Positions 20,592 to 29,677 are shown, counted from the first letter of the stretch. The stretch is DNA of 64,000 bases from Comamonas phosphati (GCF_014637085.1 NZ_BMEU01000008.1:62001-126000), one strand, 5' to 3'. Program-made: numbers and translations. The notes: a model not told the origin generated them from the letters alone.

Positions 20592-21002
20592 ATGCAAAAC
20601 CAACTGAAGAACCCCCTGGCCCTGATCGGCCGCATCCTGATCGCCGCACTGTTCGTGCCCGCAGGTTTCCAGAAAATCATGGGCTTTGCCGGCACCGTGG
20701 GCTATGCCGTCTCCGTAGGCATGCCCCTGCCGGAGGCGGGCGTGGCCGTGGGCCTGGTGGTGGAGATCGTAGGCGGCCTGGCCTTGCTGCTGGGCTGGGG
20801 CACGCGCTGGGCAGCGCTGATCCTGGGCTTCTTCACGCTGGTGGCGACTTTCTTCTTCCACAACTTCTGGAGCGTGCCCGCCGATGCCGCCATGGTGCAG
20901 CAGCTGTTGTTCTGGAAGAACATCGCCGTCATCGGCGGCCTGCTGGGCTTTGCCGCCCATGGCGCCGGCGGCTGGAGCGTGGATGCGCGCAAGAAAGCCT
21001 GA
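20592..21002 (+). CDS. DoxX family membrane protein
   Basis: A 136-residue membrane protein with four hydrophobic segments. The family hallmark is FVPAGFQKIMGFAGTVGYA near the N-terminus, and the rest follows the DoxX layout (GLVVEIVGGLALLLGWGTRWAALILGFFTLVATFFFHNFW). Such proteins often accompany pirin and are thought to work in quinone or thiol redox. ATG 20592 has an excellent AAGGAG site; the frame extends to 20541 without support. It lies 60 bases after the pirin gene and is followed by a terminator. Confidence 0.9.
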   Translation: MQNQLKNPLALIGRILIAALFVPAGFQKIMGFAGTVGYAVSVGMPLPEAGVAVGLVVEIVGGLALLLGWGTRWAALILGFFTLVATFFFHNFWSVPADAAMVQQLLFWKNIAVIGGLLGFAAHGAGGWSVDARKKA

Positions 21003-21033
21003 GCCGCGCTGAAATTCGATTAGGCTCTCGCCT

Positions 21034-21064
21034 GCCCCGCAGCCCCTGGCTGGCGGGGCTTTTT
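21034..21064 (+). terminator. Rho-independent terminator after DoxX
   Basis: Stem GCCCCGC / GCGGGGC (21034-21040 and 21053-21059) followed by TTTTT, placed 31 bases after the DoxX stop and 18 bases before the flavodoxin gene. It may separate that gene from the pirin-DoxX transcript or act as a partial terminator. Confidence 0.65.
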
Positions 21065-21081
21065 CAAGTCAAGGGAGAGAC

Positions 21082-21636
21082 ATGGCGAATATCGTGGTGG
21101 TCTACCACTCAGGCTACGGGCATACCCAGAGGCTGGCGCAGTCCGTCGCCCAGGGCGCGGCGGCACAGCTGCTGGCCATCGATGCCGACGGCAATCTGCC
21201 GGCCGGCGGCTGGGAGCAGCTGGCGGCGGCCGATGCCATCGTGCTGGGGGCTCCGACCTATATGGGCGGGCCGAGCTGGCAGTTCAAGCGCTTTGCCGAT
21301 GCTTCGTCCAAGGCCTGGTTTGCCCAGACCTGGAAGGACAAGCTGTTCGCCGGCTTCACCAACAGCGCCGGCGTGCAGGGCGACAAGCAGGTCACGCTGG
21401 ACTATCTCTACCACCTGGCCATGCAGCATGGCGGGATCTGGGTGGGCCTGGGCATGCTGCCGTCCAACACCAAGGCGGCGCAACGCAACGATGCCAACTG
21501 GATGGGCGTCTACTCGGGCGCCATGGCGCAGACGCCGTCCGATGCCTCGGTGGCCGAGATGCGGCCCGGCGACCTGGAGACGGCGCGCCAGTTCGGCGAA
21601 CGCGTGGCCAGAACCGCGGCGCGCTGGGCGAAGTGA
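21082..21636 (+). CDS. Flavodoxin/NAD(P)H quinone oxidoreductase (WrbA-like)
   Basis: A 184-residue flavodoxin-fold protein. The FMN phosphate loop is VVVYHSGYGHTQRLAQSV. Downstream are AIVLGAPTYMGGPSWQFKRFAD (WrbA-like GxPTYxG) and GGIWVGLG, the isoalloxazine-binding loop. Such enzymes reduce quinones or azo compounds with two electrons from NAD(P)H. The ATG has AGGGAGA upstream. It forms the last gene of the LysR-opposed pirin/DoxX/flavodoxin cluster, although a terminator precedes it. Confidence 0.9.
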   Translation: MANIVVVYHSGYGHTQRLAQSVAQGAAAQLLAIDADGNLPAGGWEQLAAADAIVLGAPTYMGGPSWQFKRFADASSKAWFAQTWKDKLFAGFTNSAGVQGDKQVTLDYLYHLAMQHGGIWVGLGMLPSNTKAAQRNDANWMGVYSGAMAQTPSDASVAEMRPGDLETARQFGERVARTAARWAK

Positions 21637-21760
21637 AGTGAAGTGAATGCTATTGAATCAGGATCAACCAGTGCTTCCTGTCATTGGATCTCAGACGGAT
21701 TTCTATCTGAAACCATTGTGTAGAGGTCACTGGCTGCTTTGCTTTTTGAATACTACCTGC

Positions 21761-22531
21761 CTATAGCAAGTGTTTTTTGACCGGACGGGGATGGACCAGC
21801 GCCGTGCGTTCCAGGTCCGTGCCCAGCGAGTCGCGCTCGTCGAAGACGAAGCAGCCGCCGTCGTAGAACCTGCCATCGGTTTCCTCGAAGTATCTGAGGA
21901 TGCCGCCCTCGAGCTGGTAGACGCGCTCCACGCCCTCGTCCTGCATGAGGATGGCGGCCTTCTCGCAGCGGATGCCGCCCGTGCAGTAGCTCACCACGGT
22001 CTTGCCGGCCAGTTGCGCCTTGTGCTCGCGCAGCGCGGGCGGAAATTCGGTGAACTTGGTCAGGCGCCAGTCGATGCTGCCCTCGAACGCACCTTCGTCG
22101 ACCTCGTAGTCGTTGCGCGTGTCCAGCGTCACCACCGCGCGGCCCTCGTCGTCATGGCCTTGCTCCAGCCAGCGGCGCAGCGTGGCCGGCGTCACCGAGG
22201 GCGCGCGTCCACCGGCGGGGCGGACGGAAGGGTGGTCCATGCGGATGATCTCGCGCTTGACCTTGACCAGCATCTTGCGAAACGGCACGCAGTCCGACCA
22301 GCTCTCCTTGGGTGCCAGGTCGGCAAAGCGCTCGTCCTGGCGCAGCGCATCGACAAAGCCGCGCACGTCCTCGGCCGGGCCGGCGAGGAAGAAATTGATG
22401 CCTTCCTCGGCCAGCAGCACCGTGCCTTTGAGATTCAGGGCCTGCGCGCGTTGCGCCAGGGTGTCGCGCAAGGCCTCGGCATCGGGCAGCGGCGTGAACT
22501 TGTAGCAGGAAATATTGAGGATTTCGGGCAC
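21761..22531 (-). CDS. trhO: Rhodanese-domain tRNA uridine(34) hydroxylase-like protein
   Basis: TrhO/YceA-family protein; the E. coli member hydroxylates uridine 34 of tRNAs with oxygen. Family blocks seen: EILNISCYKFTPLPD at the N-terminus, LLAEEGINFFLAGP, the VKVKREIIRM segment, and a rhodanese domain with VVTLDTRNDYEVDEGAFEGS and the active-site loop VVSYCTGGIRCEKAA containing the catalytic cysteine. The N-terminal conserved block begins at GTG 22531, so I start there; the frame runs to 22699 through sequence with no family similarity. About 256 residues. Not obviously in an operon. Confidence 0.88.
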   Translation of the reverse strand: MPEILNISCYKFTPLPDAEALRDTLAQRAQALNLKGTVLLAEEGINFFLAGPAEDVRGFVDALRQDERFADLAPKESWSDCVPFRKMLVKVKREIIRMDHPSVRPAGGRAPSVTPATLRRWLEQGHDDEGRAVVTLDTRNDYEVDEGAFEGSIDWRLTKFTEFPPALREHKAQLAGKTVVSYCTGGIRCEKAAILMQDEGVERVYQLEGGILRYFEETDGRFYDGGCFVFDERDSLGTDLERTALVHPRPVKKHLL

Positions 22532-22707
22532 GGGCAGGTATCCGGATAGGGCTGCGCTGTGGTCGGCACGCGCAGGTCGCAGAGAAAAGGGCCCAGGCAG
22601 AAGCTTGGACCCGGATTTCTTCGGCAGGAAAAGTGCAAGGTGAGCGTCGGCCTTGGGCCGAGAGGCCGGGGCTGCATGCGCTGCAGCCAAGGCCGGCACT
22701 CGGCGGC

Positions 22708-23562
22708 TCAGGTGCCGGTGGTCAGTACGGCCTTGATTTTATTGGCCAATTGAGCCACTGCCAGCGACGCGGGTGCTCCGGGCATGGCCTGCAGCAGCAG
22801 CTGGCGGCGCATGACGGCCTCGCGCACGGCGGGGTCGGTGGGGATGTCGCCCAGATGGGACAGGCGCAGGGGCTGGCCCGCCGCCGTGCTGACGAAGCGG
22901 TTGAGCACCTGCTGCAGCTGGCTGGTGATGGCGCGGCCGTCGCCGGGGCGCTGGGCCTGGTTGATGACCAGGCGGATCTGCTGGCGCTTTTGCTGCGTGG
23001 CCAGCACCTTGATGGCCGCGTAGGCGTCGGTCAGCGAGGTGGGCTCGGGCGTGGCGACCACCAGCACCTCCGTGGCCAGCGAGACCGAGAACAGCACCAC
23101 GTCGGAGATGCCGGCGCCGGTGTCGAGCACGATGATGTCGTAGCGCGGGGCCAGCAGCTCGATGGTGCGCATGAACTGCGTGCGGATCTCGGGCGTCAGG
23201 CGCGAATACTCGATCATGCCCGAGCCGGCAAGCAGCACGGAGTAGCCGCCGGCCGTGGGCAGGATGGCGTCTTCCAGCGAGGAGCGGCCGGTGAAGACGT
23301 CGTGCAAAGTGATCTTGGGATTGAGGTTGAGCACCACGTCCAGGTTGGCAAGCCCCAGGTCCGCATCCAGGACCAGCACCTTGTAGCCGTGGCGTGTGAG
23401 TGCCGCCGCCAGATTGACGGAGACGAAGGTCTTGCCCACTCCGCCTTTGCCGCTGGTCACCGCAATGATGTGCGCGCGTCGGGAATGGGCTTGCGCTTGC
23501 ACGGCATCTCCCATTGAAATGCCGGCAGGGAAGGAAGAGGCGGGCGCCACAACGTCAGTCAT
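22708..23562 (-). CDS. MinD/ParA-type ATPase resembling FlhG/FleN
   Basis: A 284-residue deviant-Walker ATPase. The P-loop is TSGKGGVGKTFVSVNLA (signature lysine and GKT), with VLVLDADLGLANLDVVLNL as switch I and YDIIVLDTGAGISDVVLFSV as switch II. The latter two are most like FlhG/FleN, which set flagellar number and location. ATG 23562 overlaps the end of the upstream GGDEF gene by eight bases, indicating translational coupling. No flagellar genes occur in the window, so the role in flagella is uncertain. The N-terminal 30 residues are not part of the fold; FleN members often use a short N-terminal motif to contact FleQ/FlhF, not recognisable here. Confidence 0.85.
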   Translation of the reverse strand: MTDVVAPASSFPAGISMGDAVQAQAHSRRAHIIAVTSGKGGVGKTFVSVNLAAALTRHGYKVLVLDADLGLANLDVVLNLNPKITLHDVFTGRSSLEDAILPTAGGYSVLLAGSGMIEYSRLTPEIRTQFMRTIELLAPRYDIIVLDTGAGISDVVLFSVSLATEVLVVATPEPTSLTDAYAAIKVLATQQKRQQIRLVINQAQRPGDGRAITSQLQQVLNRFVSTAAGQPLRLSHLGDIPTDPAVREAVMRRQLLLQAMPGAPASLAVAQLANKIKAVLTTGT

Positions 23563-24361
23563 CAGAAGGCTTTCTGACTTGGCTTGCAATGTCGATGTTC
23601 ACGTCGAGTTCGATCTCGTTATTGTTGTCATTGTTATCGTGCGCCGGATCGGATAAAGGTCCGAAAAGAAGGCTTTTTTCCTCGGCACTCACCGTGCTGT
23701 CGGGTGGCTCCTCGATCTGGATGCGGTTGCGGCCGTTGGATTTGGCCAGGTACAGCTGGCGGTCGGTGCGCTCGGTCCAGAGCGCCGGGGTGCTGCGTAT
23801 CCATTGCAGCGCATAGGCGCCGCCGATGCTGACCGTGACCTGCAGCGACAGCACGGGAGAGATTGCGATCGGCGTGCTCTCTATGCTTTCGCGCAGGCGC
23901 TCGGCCACAGACTGGCCGAAGGCCGCCGGGCACATGGGCAGCACGATGGCGAATTCCTCGCCGCCATAGCGCGCCAGCGTGTCCATGGGGCGTATGCCCT
24001 GGGCCAGGGTCTGGGCCACGGACTGCAGCACGCGGTCCCCGGCAAGATGGCCATGCTCGTCATTGATCTGCTTGAAGTGATCGATGTCCAGCATCAGCAT
24101 CAGCGCGCTCTCGCCCGAGCGGGCCACGCGGTCCATTTCGCGCTCGACCACCGAGCGGAAATGCCGGCGGTTGACCAGGCCCGTGAGCGGGTCGCGCAGG
24201 GACAGCGCACACAGTCCGTCAATCAGCGATTGAAGATACTGCGTCGGCGAATCGTTGGGCAGTTGCACGCCCCCGGCGCTGGCGCGTGTCACCAGGGCAT
24301 GGGCTGTGGCCAAGCGCAGATCGCGTAGATATACGGATTGGAGAGGGGCGGGAGAAATCAC
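23555..24361 (-). CDS. Diguanylate cyclase (GGDEF domain)
   Basis: A 268-residue soluble protein that would make cyclic di-GMP from two GTP. The GGDEF domain starts near DPLTGLVNRRHF (57-68), has LDIDHFKQINDEHGHLAGD for metal and GTP binding, and carries an intact active site GGEEF at 133-137. An RxxD inhibitory site (RPMD, 124-127) lies exactly five residues before it, predicting product inhibition. The short N-terminus has no recognised sensor. The C-terminus is an unusual Asp/Asn-rich tail (HDNNDNNNEIELDVNID). It is directly upstream of, and overlaps, the MinD/FlhG-like gene. Confidence 0.92.
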   Translation of the reverse strand: MISPAPLQSVYLRDLRLATAHALVTRASAGGVQLPNDSPTQYLQSLIDGLCALSLRDPLTGLVNRRHFRSVVEREMDRVARSGESALMLMLDIDHFKQINDEHGHLAGDRVLQSVAQTLAQGIRPMDTLARYGGEEFAIVLPMCPAAFGQSVAERLRESIESTPIAISPVLSLQVTVSIGGAYALQWIRSTPALWTERTDRQLYLAKSNGRNRIQIEEPPDSTVSAEEKSLLFGPLSDPAHDNNDNNNEIELDVNIDIASQVRKPSDD

Positions 24362-24451
24362 AATTTGCTACGAAAACTGCGGTCAGTGTAGCAGCGCTCT
24401 GGAGGGCTGTGCAGGCGCATTGCCATAGTGCCAGGGCCGGTTTCCCGACGG

Positions 24452-26128
24452 TTATGCCTCGCTCCAGGGCAGCGCGGCCAGGAATTCGGCATCGGTGCGG
24501 TACAGGCGCAGGTGCGGGCCCTGGTGGGTCAGCATGCCGGCGCGTTCCAGCCGCTGCTGCACGGGTAGCTTGAGTCCCACCACATGCAGGGTGCCGCCGC
24601 GCTGGGCCACCAGCCGCTCCAGACGGGCAAAGGTTTCCACGCCGGTCACGTCGATGTTGTTGATGGGCTGGGTCAGCAGGGCAAGATGCCTGGCACCGGC
24701 TTGGCGTTGCCACAAATCGCTGGTGAAGCGCTCCATGGCCGAGGCCGAGGCAAAGTCCAGGTCCGCGTCCATGCGCAGGGCGATCAGATTGGCCGCCAGC
24801 GGCGGCAGCTGCCATAGCTGGCGGCCGCGCAGGCTGCCGTCGGCATGCAGGCCCACTTCCAGAATGCGCGGATGCAGGCGCTGGTACAGGAAATAGCCCA
24901 GGCTCAGCACGATGCCGGCAAACACGCCCCAGTACATGCGCGGTGCCGTCAGCAGCGTGAGCGCCAGCGTGGCCACGCTGATGCAGCCTTCCACCAGCGA
25001 AATGCGAAACAGCTGGATGATGGCCGAGGGCTTGATCAGATTGACCACAGCGGTCACGACGATGGCTGCCAGCGCCGCCTGCGGTACGTGGTAAAGCCAG
25101 GGAATGAACCACAGCACCACGACCACCACCAGCAGTATGGAGAAAACATTGGAATACCCGGTCTTGGCTCCGGCCAGCAGGTTGACGGCCGAGCGTGAGA
25201 AGGAAGCGCTGGTGGCGAAGCTGCCGAACAGGCCGGCGCTGACCTTGGACAGGCCCTGGGCGATCAGGTCCTGGTTCTCGTTCCAGCGCGTGCCGGCCTG
25301 CTGGTGCTCGACCTGGGCGCTGGAGGCGGTCTCCAGAAAGCTCACCAGCGAGATCACCAGCACGGGCATGACCAGAGCGCCGAATTCCTCCCAGGACAGC
25401 AGCTCAGGCCATTGGAAGTGGGGCAGGCCCGCGGGCAGGTGTCCCACCACGGCGCCACCGGCATCGGCAAAGTCCGTGGCCCAACTGGTCAATCCGGTGA
25501 TGGCGATGATGAAAATGGCCGAGGGAAAGGCCGGGCGCCATTTCTTGGCCAGCACCAGCAGTGCGATGCTGGCGAGGCCATAGGCGATGGCCTGCCAGTC
25601 GAACAGGTAGATGGACGGCGAATGCCATAGCGTGGCCCAGTTGCCGCGCAGGCCCAGCAGCGTCGGGAGCTGGGATGCCAGAATCAGCAGGGCCGCGGCC
25701 TGCGTGAAGCCCGTGAGCACGGGCGCCGTCACCAGATTGAGCAGCCAGCCCGCACGCACCATGCCCAGCATCCATTGCACGAGGCCCGACAGAATCGCCA
25801 TCCAGGCGGCGAGGGCCACCCAGTGGGCCGAGCCCGGCTCGGCCATGCCCATGAGCGAGGCGCCGATCAGCAGGGCGCTCAATGCCGTGGGACCCACGCC
25901 CAGGCGCGGCGAGGGGCTGAACAGAATGGCCACGGCCGCCGGCACGATGGAGGCGTAAATCCCCGTGATCAAAGGCATGCCGGCCAGGGCGGCGTAGGCA
26001 ACCCCCTGGGGCAGCAGCATCAGCCCTACGGTGAATCCGGCCCAGAACTCACCGCGCAGCAATGCCGCCGTGGGCTTGGGCCAGGAAAGAAACGGAAACC
26101 AGCGTGCCAGAGAATGCATGGGCGCCAT
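24452..26128 (-). CDS. SulP family anion transporter with STAS domain
   Basis: A 558-residue permease. The membrane part (about 1-420) starts with the SulP pattern LPFLSWP-like, then LLPQGVAYAALAGMPLITGIYASIVPAAVAILFSPSPRLGVGPTALSALL split over two helices. A C-terminal STAS domain spans about 435-550, with NNIDVTGVETFARL as its core motif. SulP members move sulfate, bicarbonate or other anions; the substrate cannot be told from sequence. It stands alone, leftward, between the GGDEF gene and the divergent BON lipoprotein. Confidence 0.9.
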   Translation of the reverse strand: MAPMHSLARWFPFLSWPKPTAALLRGEFWAGFTVGLMLLPQGVAYAALAGMPLITGIYASIVPAAVAILFSPSPRLGVGPTALSALLIGASLMGMAEPGSAHWVALAAWMAILSGLVQWMLGMVRAGWLLNLVTAPVLTGFTQAAALLILASQLPTLLGLRGNWATLWHSPSIYLFDWQAIAYGLASIALLVLAKKWRPAFPSAIFIIAITGLTSWATDFADAGGAVVGHLPAGLPHFQWPELLSWEEFGALVMPVLVISLVSFLETASSAQVEHQQAGTRWNENQDLIAQGLSKVSAGLFGSFATSASFSRSAVNLLAGAKTGYSNVFSILLVVVVVLWFIPWLYHVPQAALAAIVVTAVVNLIKPSAIIQLFRISLVEGCISVATLALTLLTAPRMYWGVFAGIVLSLGYFLYQRLHPRILEVGLHADGSLRGRQLWQLPPLAANLIALRMDADLDFASASAMERFTSDLWQRQAGARHLALLTQPINNIDVTGVETFARLERLVAQRGGTLHVVGLKLPVQQRLERAGMLTHQGPHLRLYRTDAEFLAALPWSEA

Positions 26129-26269
26129 TGTCCTGTAAAGTCGGCGGATGTGCCGGACACCTTGGCGTCCGGGCCTGTCCTACAGACAGGTGCGGGCTCG
26201 TCGGATCGGCGGCCGCAGATAGCGTGGATACAGTGCAGTCATGCCTCAGAACAGGACAAGGAGTAGGTG

Positions 26270-26779
26270 ATGACTGTTATTACAACGCGTTATGTGCAGA
26301 TTGTGGCCGTGACGGCCCTGGCATTCGGCCTGGCCGCTTGCGGCAAGAACGACGACAGCCAGACGGCAGGCCAGAAGCTGGATTCCGCCATCTCGCAGAC
26401 CAAGAAAGCGGCGGACAGCACCGGCAAGAAGCTGGAGGAAGGCGCCGCCCAGGCGGGCGACACCGCCGCCAACGCGCTGGACAAGGCGGGTGCCAAGCTG
26501 GGCAGCGCCGCCGATGCGGCCGGCAGCAAGATCGAGGAAGGGGCAGCCAAGGCCGGCCAGGCGCTGGACGATGCCAGCATCACGGCCCAGATCAAGGCCG
26601 AGCTGATCAAGGCACCCGAAGTCAGCGCCCCCAAGATCGACGTGGACACCAAGGCAGGCGTGGTGACGCTGGGCGGCACCGTGCCCAGCGATTCCGTCAA
26701 GAACCGCGCTGGCGACATCGCCAAGGGCGTCAAGGGCGTGGCCTCGGTGAACAACAACCTGGCCGTGCAAGCCCACTGA
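26270..26779 (+). CDS. BON-domain lipoprotein
   Basis: A 169-residue predicted lipoprotein: signal VQIVAVTALAFGLAA-C at the N-terminus. A long Ala/Lys-rich amphipathic region with repeating units follows (about 30-110; e.g. SKIEEGAAKAGQAL and KKLEEGAAQAGDTA), then one BON domain (about 110-169; IKAELIKAPEV, VVTLGGTVPS, VASVNNNLAV). BON domains bind phospholipid or porin partners at the outer membrane. The repeat region resembles hydrophilic stress-protein coils. ATG 26270 follows an AAGGAG; GTG 26267 directly precedes it. Confidence 0.85.
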   Translation: MTVITTRYVQIVAVTALAFGLAACGKNDDSQTAGQKLDSAISQTKKAADSTGKKLEEGAAQAGDTAANALDKAGAKLGSAADAAGSKIEEGAAKAGQALDDASITAQIKAELIKAPEVSAPKIDVDTKAGVVTLGGTVPSDSVKNRAGDIAKGVKGVASVNNNLAVQAH

Positions 26780-26899
26780 CGGGCTTGGCCCTGTTTTTTC
26801 GTCCGTCATCGGTGGGTGCATCAAGCCTCTGATAACGTGATCAAGGTCTCTACGCTGTCGCGGCGCGAAGAGGCCTTGAACACGTTCTAAGATGCAGGC

Positions 26900-28156
26900 A
26901 TGACCCAAGCAGACTCACGACCCGATCCGTTGCACGCCTTCGGACTGCCCACGCAGCTGATCCATCATCCCTATCAGCCGCCGCAGGACTTTGCCGCGCC
27001 ACAACCGGCAGTGCACAAGGCTTCGACCGTGTTTTTCGACAACGTGCGCGCCATGCGCGAGCGCCGCTGGCTGGACAAGAGCAGCTATACCTACGGCCTG
27101 CACGGCACGCCGACCACCTTCATGCTGGAAGAGCGCCTGTGCGCGCTGGAAGGCGGCCTGCAGTGCCTGCTGGTGCCCAGCGGGCTGGCGGCGATTGCCA
27201 CCGTGTCCCTGGCCCTGCTCCAGACCGGCGACGAGGTGCTGATTCCCGACAACGTCTACGGCCCGAACAAGACGCTGGCCGAGGGCGAGCTTGCGCATTT
27301 TGGCATCACCCACCAGTACTACGACCCCATGGACGTGGCCGATCTGGCGGCCCGCATCACGCCGGCGACCAGGCTGGTGTGGCTGGAGGCGCCCGGCTCG
27401 GTGACCATGGAATTCCCCGACCTCATCGCCCAGGTGCGCCTGTGCCGCGAAAAAGGCGTGACCACGGTGCTGGACAACACCTGGGGCGCCGGTCTGGCCT
27501 TCCGCCCCTTCGATCTTCTCGGCGATGGCAGCCTGGGCGCGGATGTGTCGGTGCATGCGCTGACCAAATACCCCAGCGGAGGCGGCGACGTGCTCATGGG
27601 CAGCATCATCACCCGCAACCAGCCGCTGCACATGCGCATCAAGCTGGCCCATATGCGCCTGGGCCTGGGCGTGGGCGCCAACGATGCCGAGGCCGTGCTG
27701 CGCAGCCTGCCCAGCATCGCGCTGCGCTACCACGCCCAGGACCGCGCCGCGCGCCAACTGGCTCAGTGGCTGGGCACGCAAAGCGCGGTGGCGCAGGTGC
27801 TGCACCCGGCCCTGCCCCAGGCGCCGGGCCATGCGCACTGGCAGCAGCTGTGCGGCGCAAGCCGTGGCGGCGAAGGACTGCAAGGCGTGGCCGCGGGCCT
27901 GTTCAGCGTGGTGATCGATGCGCGCTTCGACCAGCACACCGTCGACCGCTTCTGCGACAGCCTGCGCCTGTTCAAGCTTGGTTACAGCTGGGGCGGCCCG
28001 GTCAGCCTGGTCGTGCCTTACGAACTGTCCGAGATGCGTAGCGGCACCACGCCGCATCTGCGCGCGGGCACGGTGGTGCGCTTTGCCATCGGGCTGGAGG
28101 ATGTGGCGGACCTGCAGGCCGACCTGGCCCAGGCCCTGCAGGCAGCCTTCGGCTGA
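26900..28156 (+). CDS. metC: Cystathionine beta-lyase
   Basis: PLP enzyme that splits cystathionine to homocysteine, pyruvate and ammonia in methionine synthesis. It has 418 residues. N-terminal STVFF and YTYGLHGTPT blocks match the MetC branch (rather than MetB or MetZ), with LVWLEAPGSVTMEFPDL, the cofactor aspartate in VLDNTWGAG and the PLP lysine at about 223 in VHALTKYPSGGGDVLMG. It ends with the FKLGYSWGGPVSL substrate loop and the arginine of VRFAIGLED. Stand-alone gene convergent with the esterase gene. Confidence 0.93.
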   Translation: MTQADSRPDPLHAFGLPTQLIHHPYQPPQDFAAPQPAVHKASTVFFDNVRAMRERRWLDKSSYTYGLHGTPTTFMLEERLCALEGGLQCLLVPSGLAAIATVSLALLQTGDEVLIPDNVYGPNKTLAEGELAHFGITHQYYDPMDVADLAARITPATRLVWLEAPGSVTMEFPDLIAQVRLCREKGVTTVLDNTWGAGLAFRPFDLLGDGSLGADVSVHALTKYPSGGGDVLMGSIITRNQPLHMRIKLAHMRLGLGVGANDAEAVLRSLPSIALRYHAQDRAARQLAQWLGTQSAVAQVLHPALPQAPGHAHWQQLCGASRGGEGLQGVAAGLFSVVIDARFDQHTVDRFCDSLRLFKLGYSWGGPVSLVVPYELSEMRSGTTPHLRAGTVVRFAIGLEDVADLQADLAQALQAAFG

Positions 28157-28170
28157 CCGGCAGCCCTGCC

Positions 28171-28809
28171 TTATTTGAGCAAGGGCTTGAGCCGGGGCCA
28201 GACGTTCTCGAGCATATGCGGCTGAGCCTTGGCATTGGGGTGGATGCGGTCGGGCTGGAACCACTGCTCGCTGTCCCTGGCATCGCCGATGCCGGACAGC
28301 AGAAACGGCACCAGCGGCAGTTTCTCCTTGGCGGCAAGCTGGGCGAACAGGTCCGCAAACTGCTGGGTGTAGGCCGAACCGTAGTTGGGCGGCACCTGCA
28401 TGCCGACCAGCAGTACCTTGGTCCCCGCTTCTTGCGCGGCCTTGACCATGGCCTGCAGATTGCCTTGCGTGCTCTGCAGCGCCAGGCCGCGCAGGGCGTC
28501 GTTGCCGCCCAGTTCGAGCACCAGGACGGAGGGCTTGTGCTGCGCCAGCAGGGCCGGCAGGCGAGAGCGGCCGCCGGCCGTGGTTTCGCCGCTGACGCTG
28601 GCATTGACGACCGGCAGGCGCTCTTTCCCGGCCTGCAGCCGCTGCTGCAGCAGCGAAACCCAGCCCTTGCCGCGCGCAAGCCCGTATTCGGCGCTCAATG
28701 AGTCGCCCAGGACCAGGACCAGGACCGGTCCCCGGGGCGAGGCCGCCAGGGCGCTGCCGCCAGCAATCCCAAGGGCCAGCCCGAGCGCGATACAGTGACG
28801 GCGCTGCAT
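28171..28809 (-). CDS. tesA: SGNH-fold arylesterase/thioesterase I (TesA-like), exported
   Basis: A 212-residue periplasmic lipolytic enzyme. An N-terminal signal peptide (QRRHCIALGLALGIAGGSALAA) precedes block I VLVLGDSLSAEYGL with the nucleophilic Ser, block III GGNDALRG, and the catalytic Asp/His in DRIHPNAKAQ. It matches E. coli TesA in size and blocks. ATG 28809 is preferred, giving a normal signal peptide; ATG 28830 would leave only 15 bases to the divergent ABC gene. The tesA/ybbA divergent pairing is widely conserved, supporting the call. Confidence 0.92.
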   Translation of the reverse strand: MQRRHCIALGLALGIAGGSALAASPRGPVLVLVLGDSLSAEYGLARGKGWVSLLQQRLQAGKERLPVVNASVSGETTAGGRSRLPALLAQHKPSVLVLELGGNDALRGLALQSTQGNLQAMVKAAQEAGTKVLLVGMQVPPNYGSAYTQQFADLFAQLAAKEKLPLVPFLLSGIGDARDSEQWFQPDRIHPNAKAQPHMLENVWPRLKPLLK

Positions 28810-28845
28810 TAGGATTTTCCCAGATTCCATCGTTTCAACTCTTCC

Positions 28846-29553
28846 ATGTCAGAAACCACGTCTCTTCCTCTCATCGCTGTCGAACATATGTTCAAGTCGG
28901 TGTCCGATTCCACGGGTACGCTGGATATTCTGCGGGATATCCACCTGAGCTTTGCCGAGCGCGAAACCGTGGCCATCGTGGGCGCATCGGGTTCGGGCAA
29001 GAGCACGCTGCTGTCCATTCTGGCCGGTCTGGATACCCCCAGCCGCGGCACGGTGCGCCTGCAGGGTCGGGACCTGTTCGCACTGAGCGAGGATGGGCGG
29101 GCCGCCGTGCGTGCGCGGAAGATGGGCTTTGTGTTCCAGAGCTTTCAGCTGCTGGGCAATCTGACGGCGCTGGAGAACGTGATGCTGCCGCTGGAACTGG
29201 CCGGCGCGCGCGATGCGCGCAGCCGCGCGGCCGGTATGCTGGAGCGCGTGGGGCTGGGGGAGCGCCTGAATCGCTACCCCAAGGTGCTCTCGGGCGGAGA
29301 GCAGCAGCGCGTGGCGCTGGCGCGGGCCTTTGTGGTCGAGCCCGCCGTGCTGCTGGCCGACGAGCCCACGGGCAGCCTGGACTTCGCCACGGGGCAAAGC
29401 GTGATGGAGCTGATGTTCGCGCTCAACCGCGAGCGCGGCACGACCCTGATCCTGGTCACGCACGACCGCGCCATCGCCGGGCAGTGCGAGCGCAGCATCA
29501 CCATCGAAGCGGGGCGCGCGACGGCATCGATGCCGGTTGCGCGTGCCACCTGA
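28846..29553 (+). CDS. ABC transporter ATP-binding protein (YbbA/LolD-like)
   Basis: A 235-residue ATPase: Walker A GASGSGKSTLLS, Q-loop GFVFQSFQLL, signature LSGGEQQRVALARAF, Walker B VLLADEPTGSLD and H-loop ILVTHDRAIA. The pattern is that of the LolD/MacB/YbbA branch, and the divergent neighbour TesA makes YbbA the best match. The usual large permease partner (YbbP type) does not follow; rlmB comes next. The ATPase may therefore work with a permease encoded elsewhere. Confidence 0.9.
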   Translation: MSETTSLPLIAVEHMFKSVSDSTGTLDILRDIHLSFAERETVAIVGASGSGKSTLLSILAGLDTPSRGTVRLQGRDLFALSEDGRAAVRARKMGFVFQSFQLLGNLTALENVMLPLELAGARDARSRAAGMLERVGLGERLNRYPKVLSGGEQQRVALARAFVVEPAVLLADEPTGSLDFATGQSVMELMFALNRERGTTLILVTHDRAIAGQCERSITIEAGRATASMPVARAT

Positions 29554-29677
29554 TGTATTTCGCGTGAACAGGCCTTGCCGTGCTGGCGGCGTGATTGCAG
29601 AGCAAAAACACAGTCGGCCGGACTGGCATGGCCGCGCGCAGCGGAAGATGCGCGCAAACCCGGGATAATGGCGCCCC

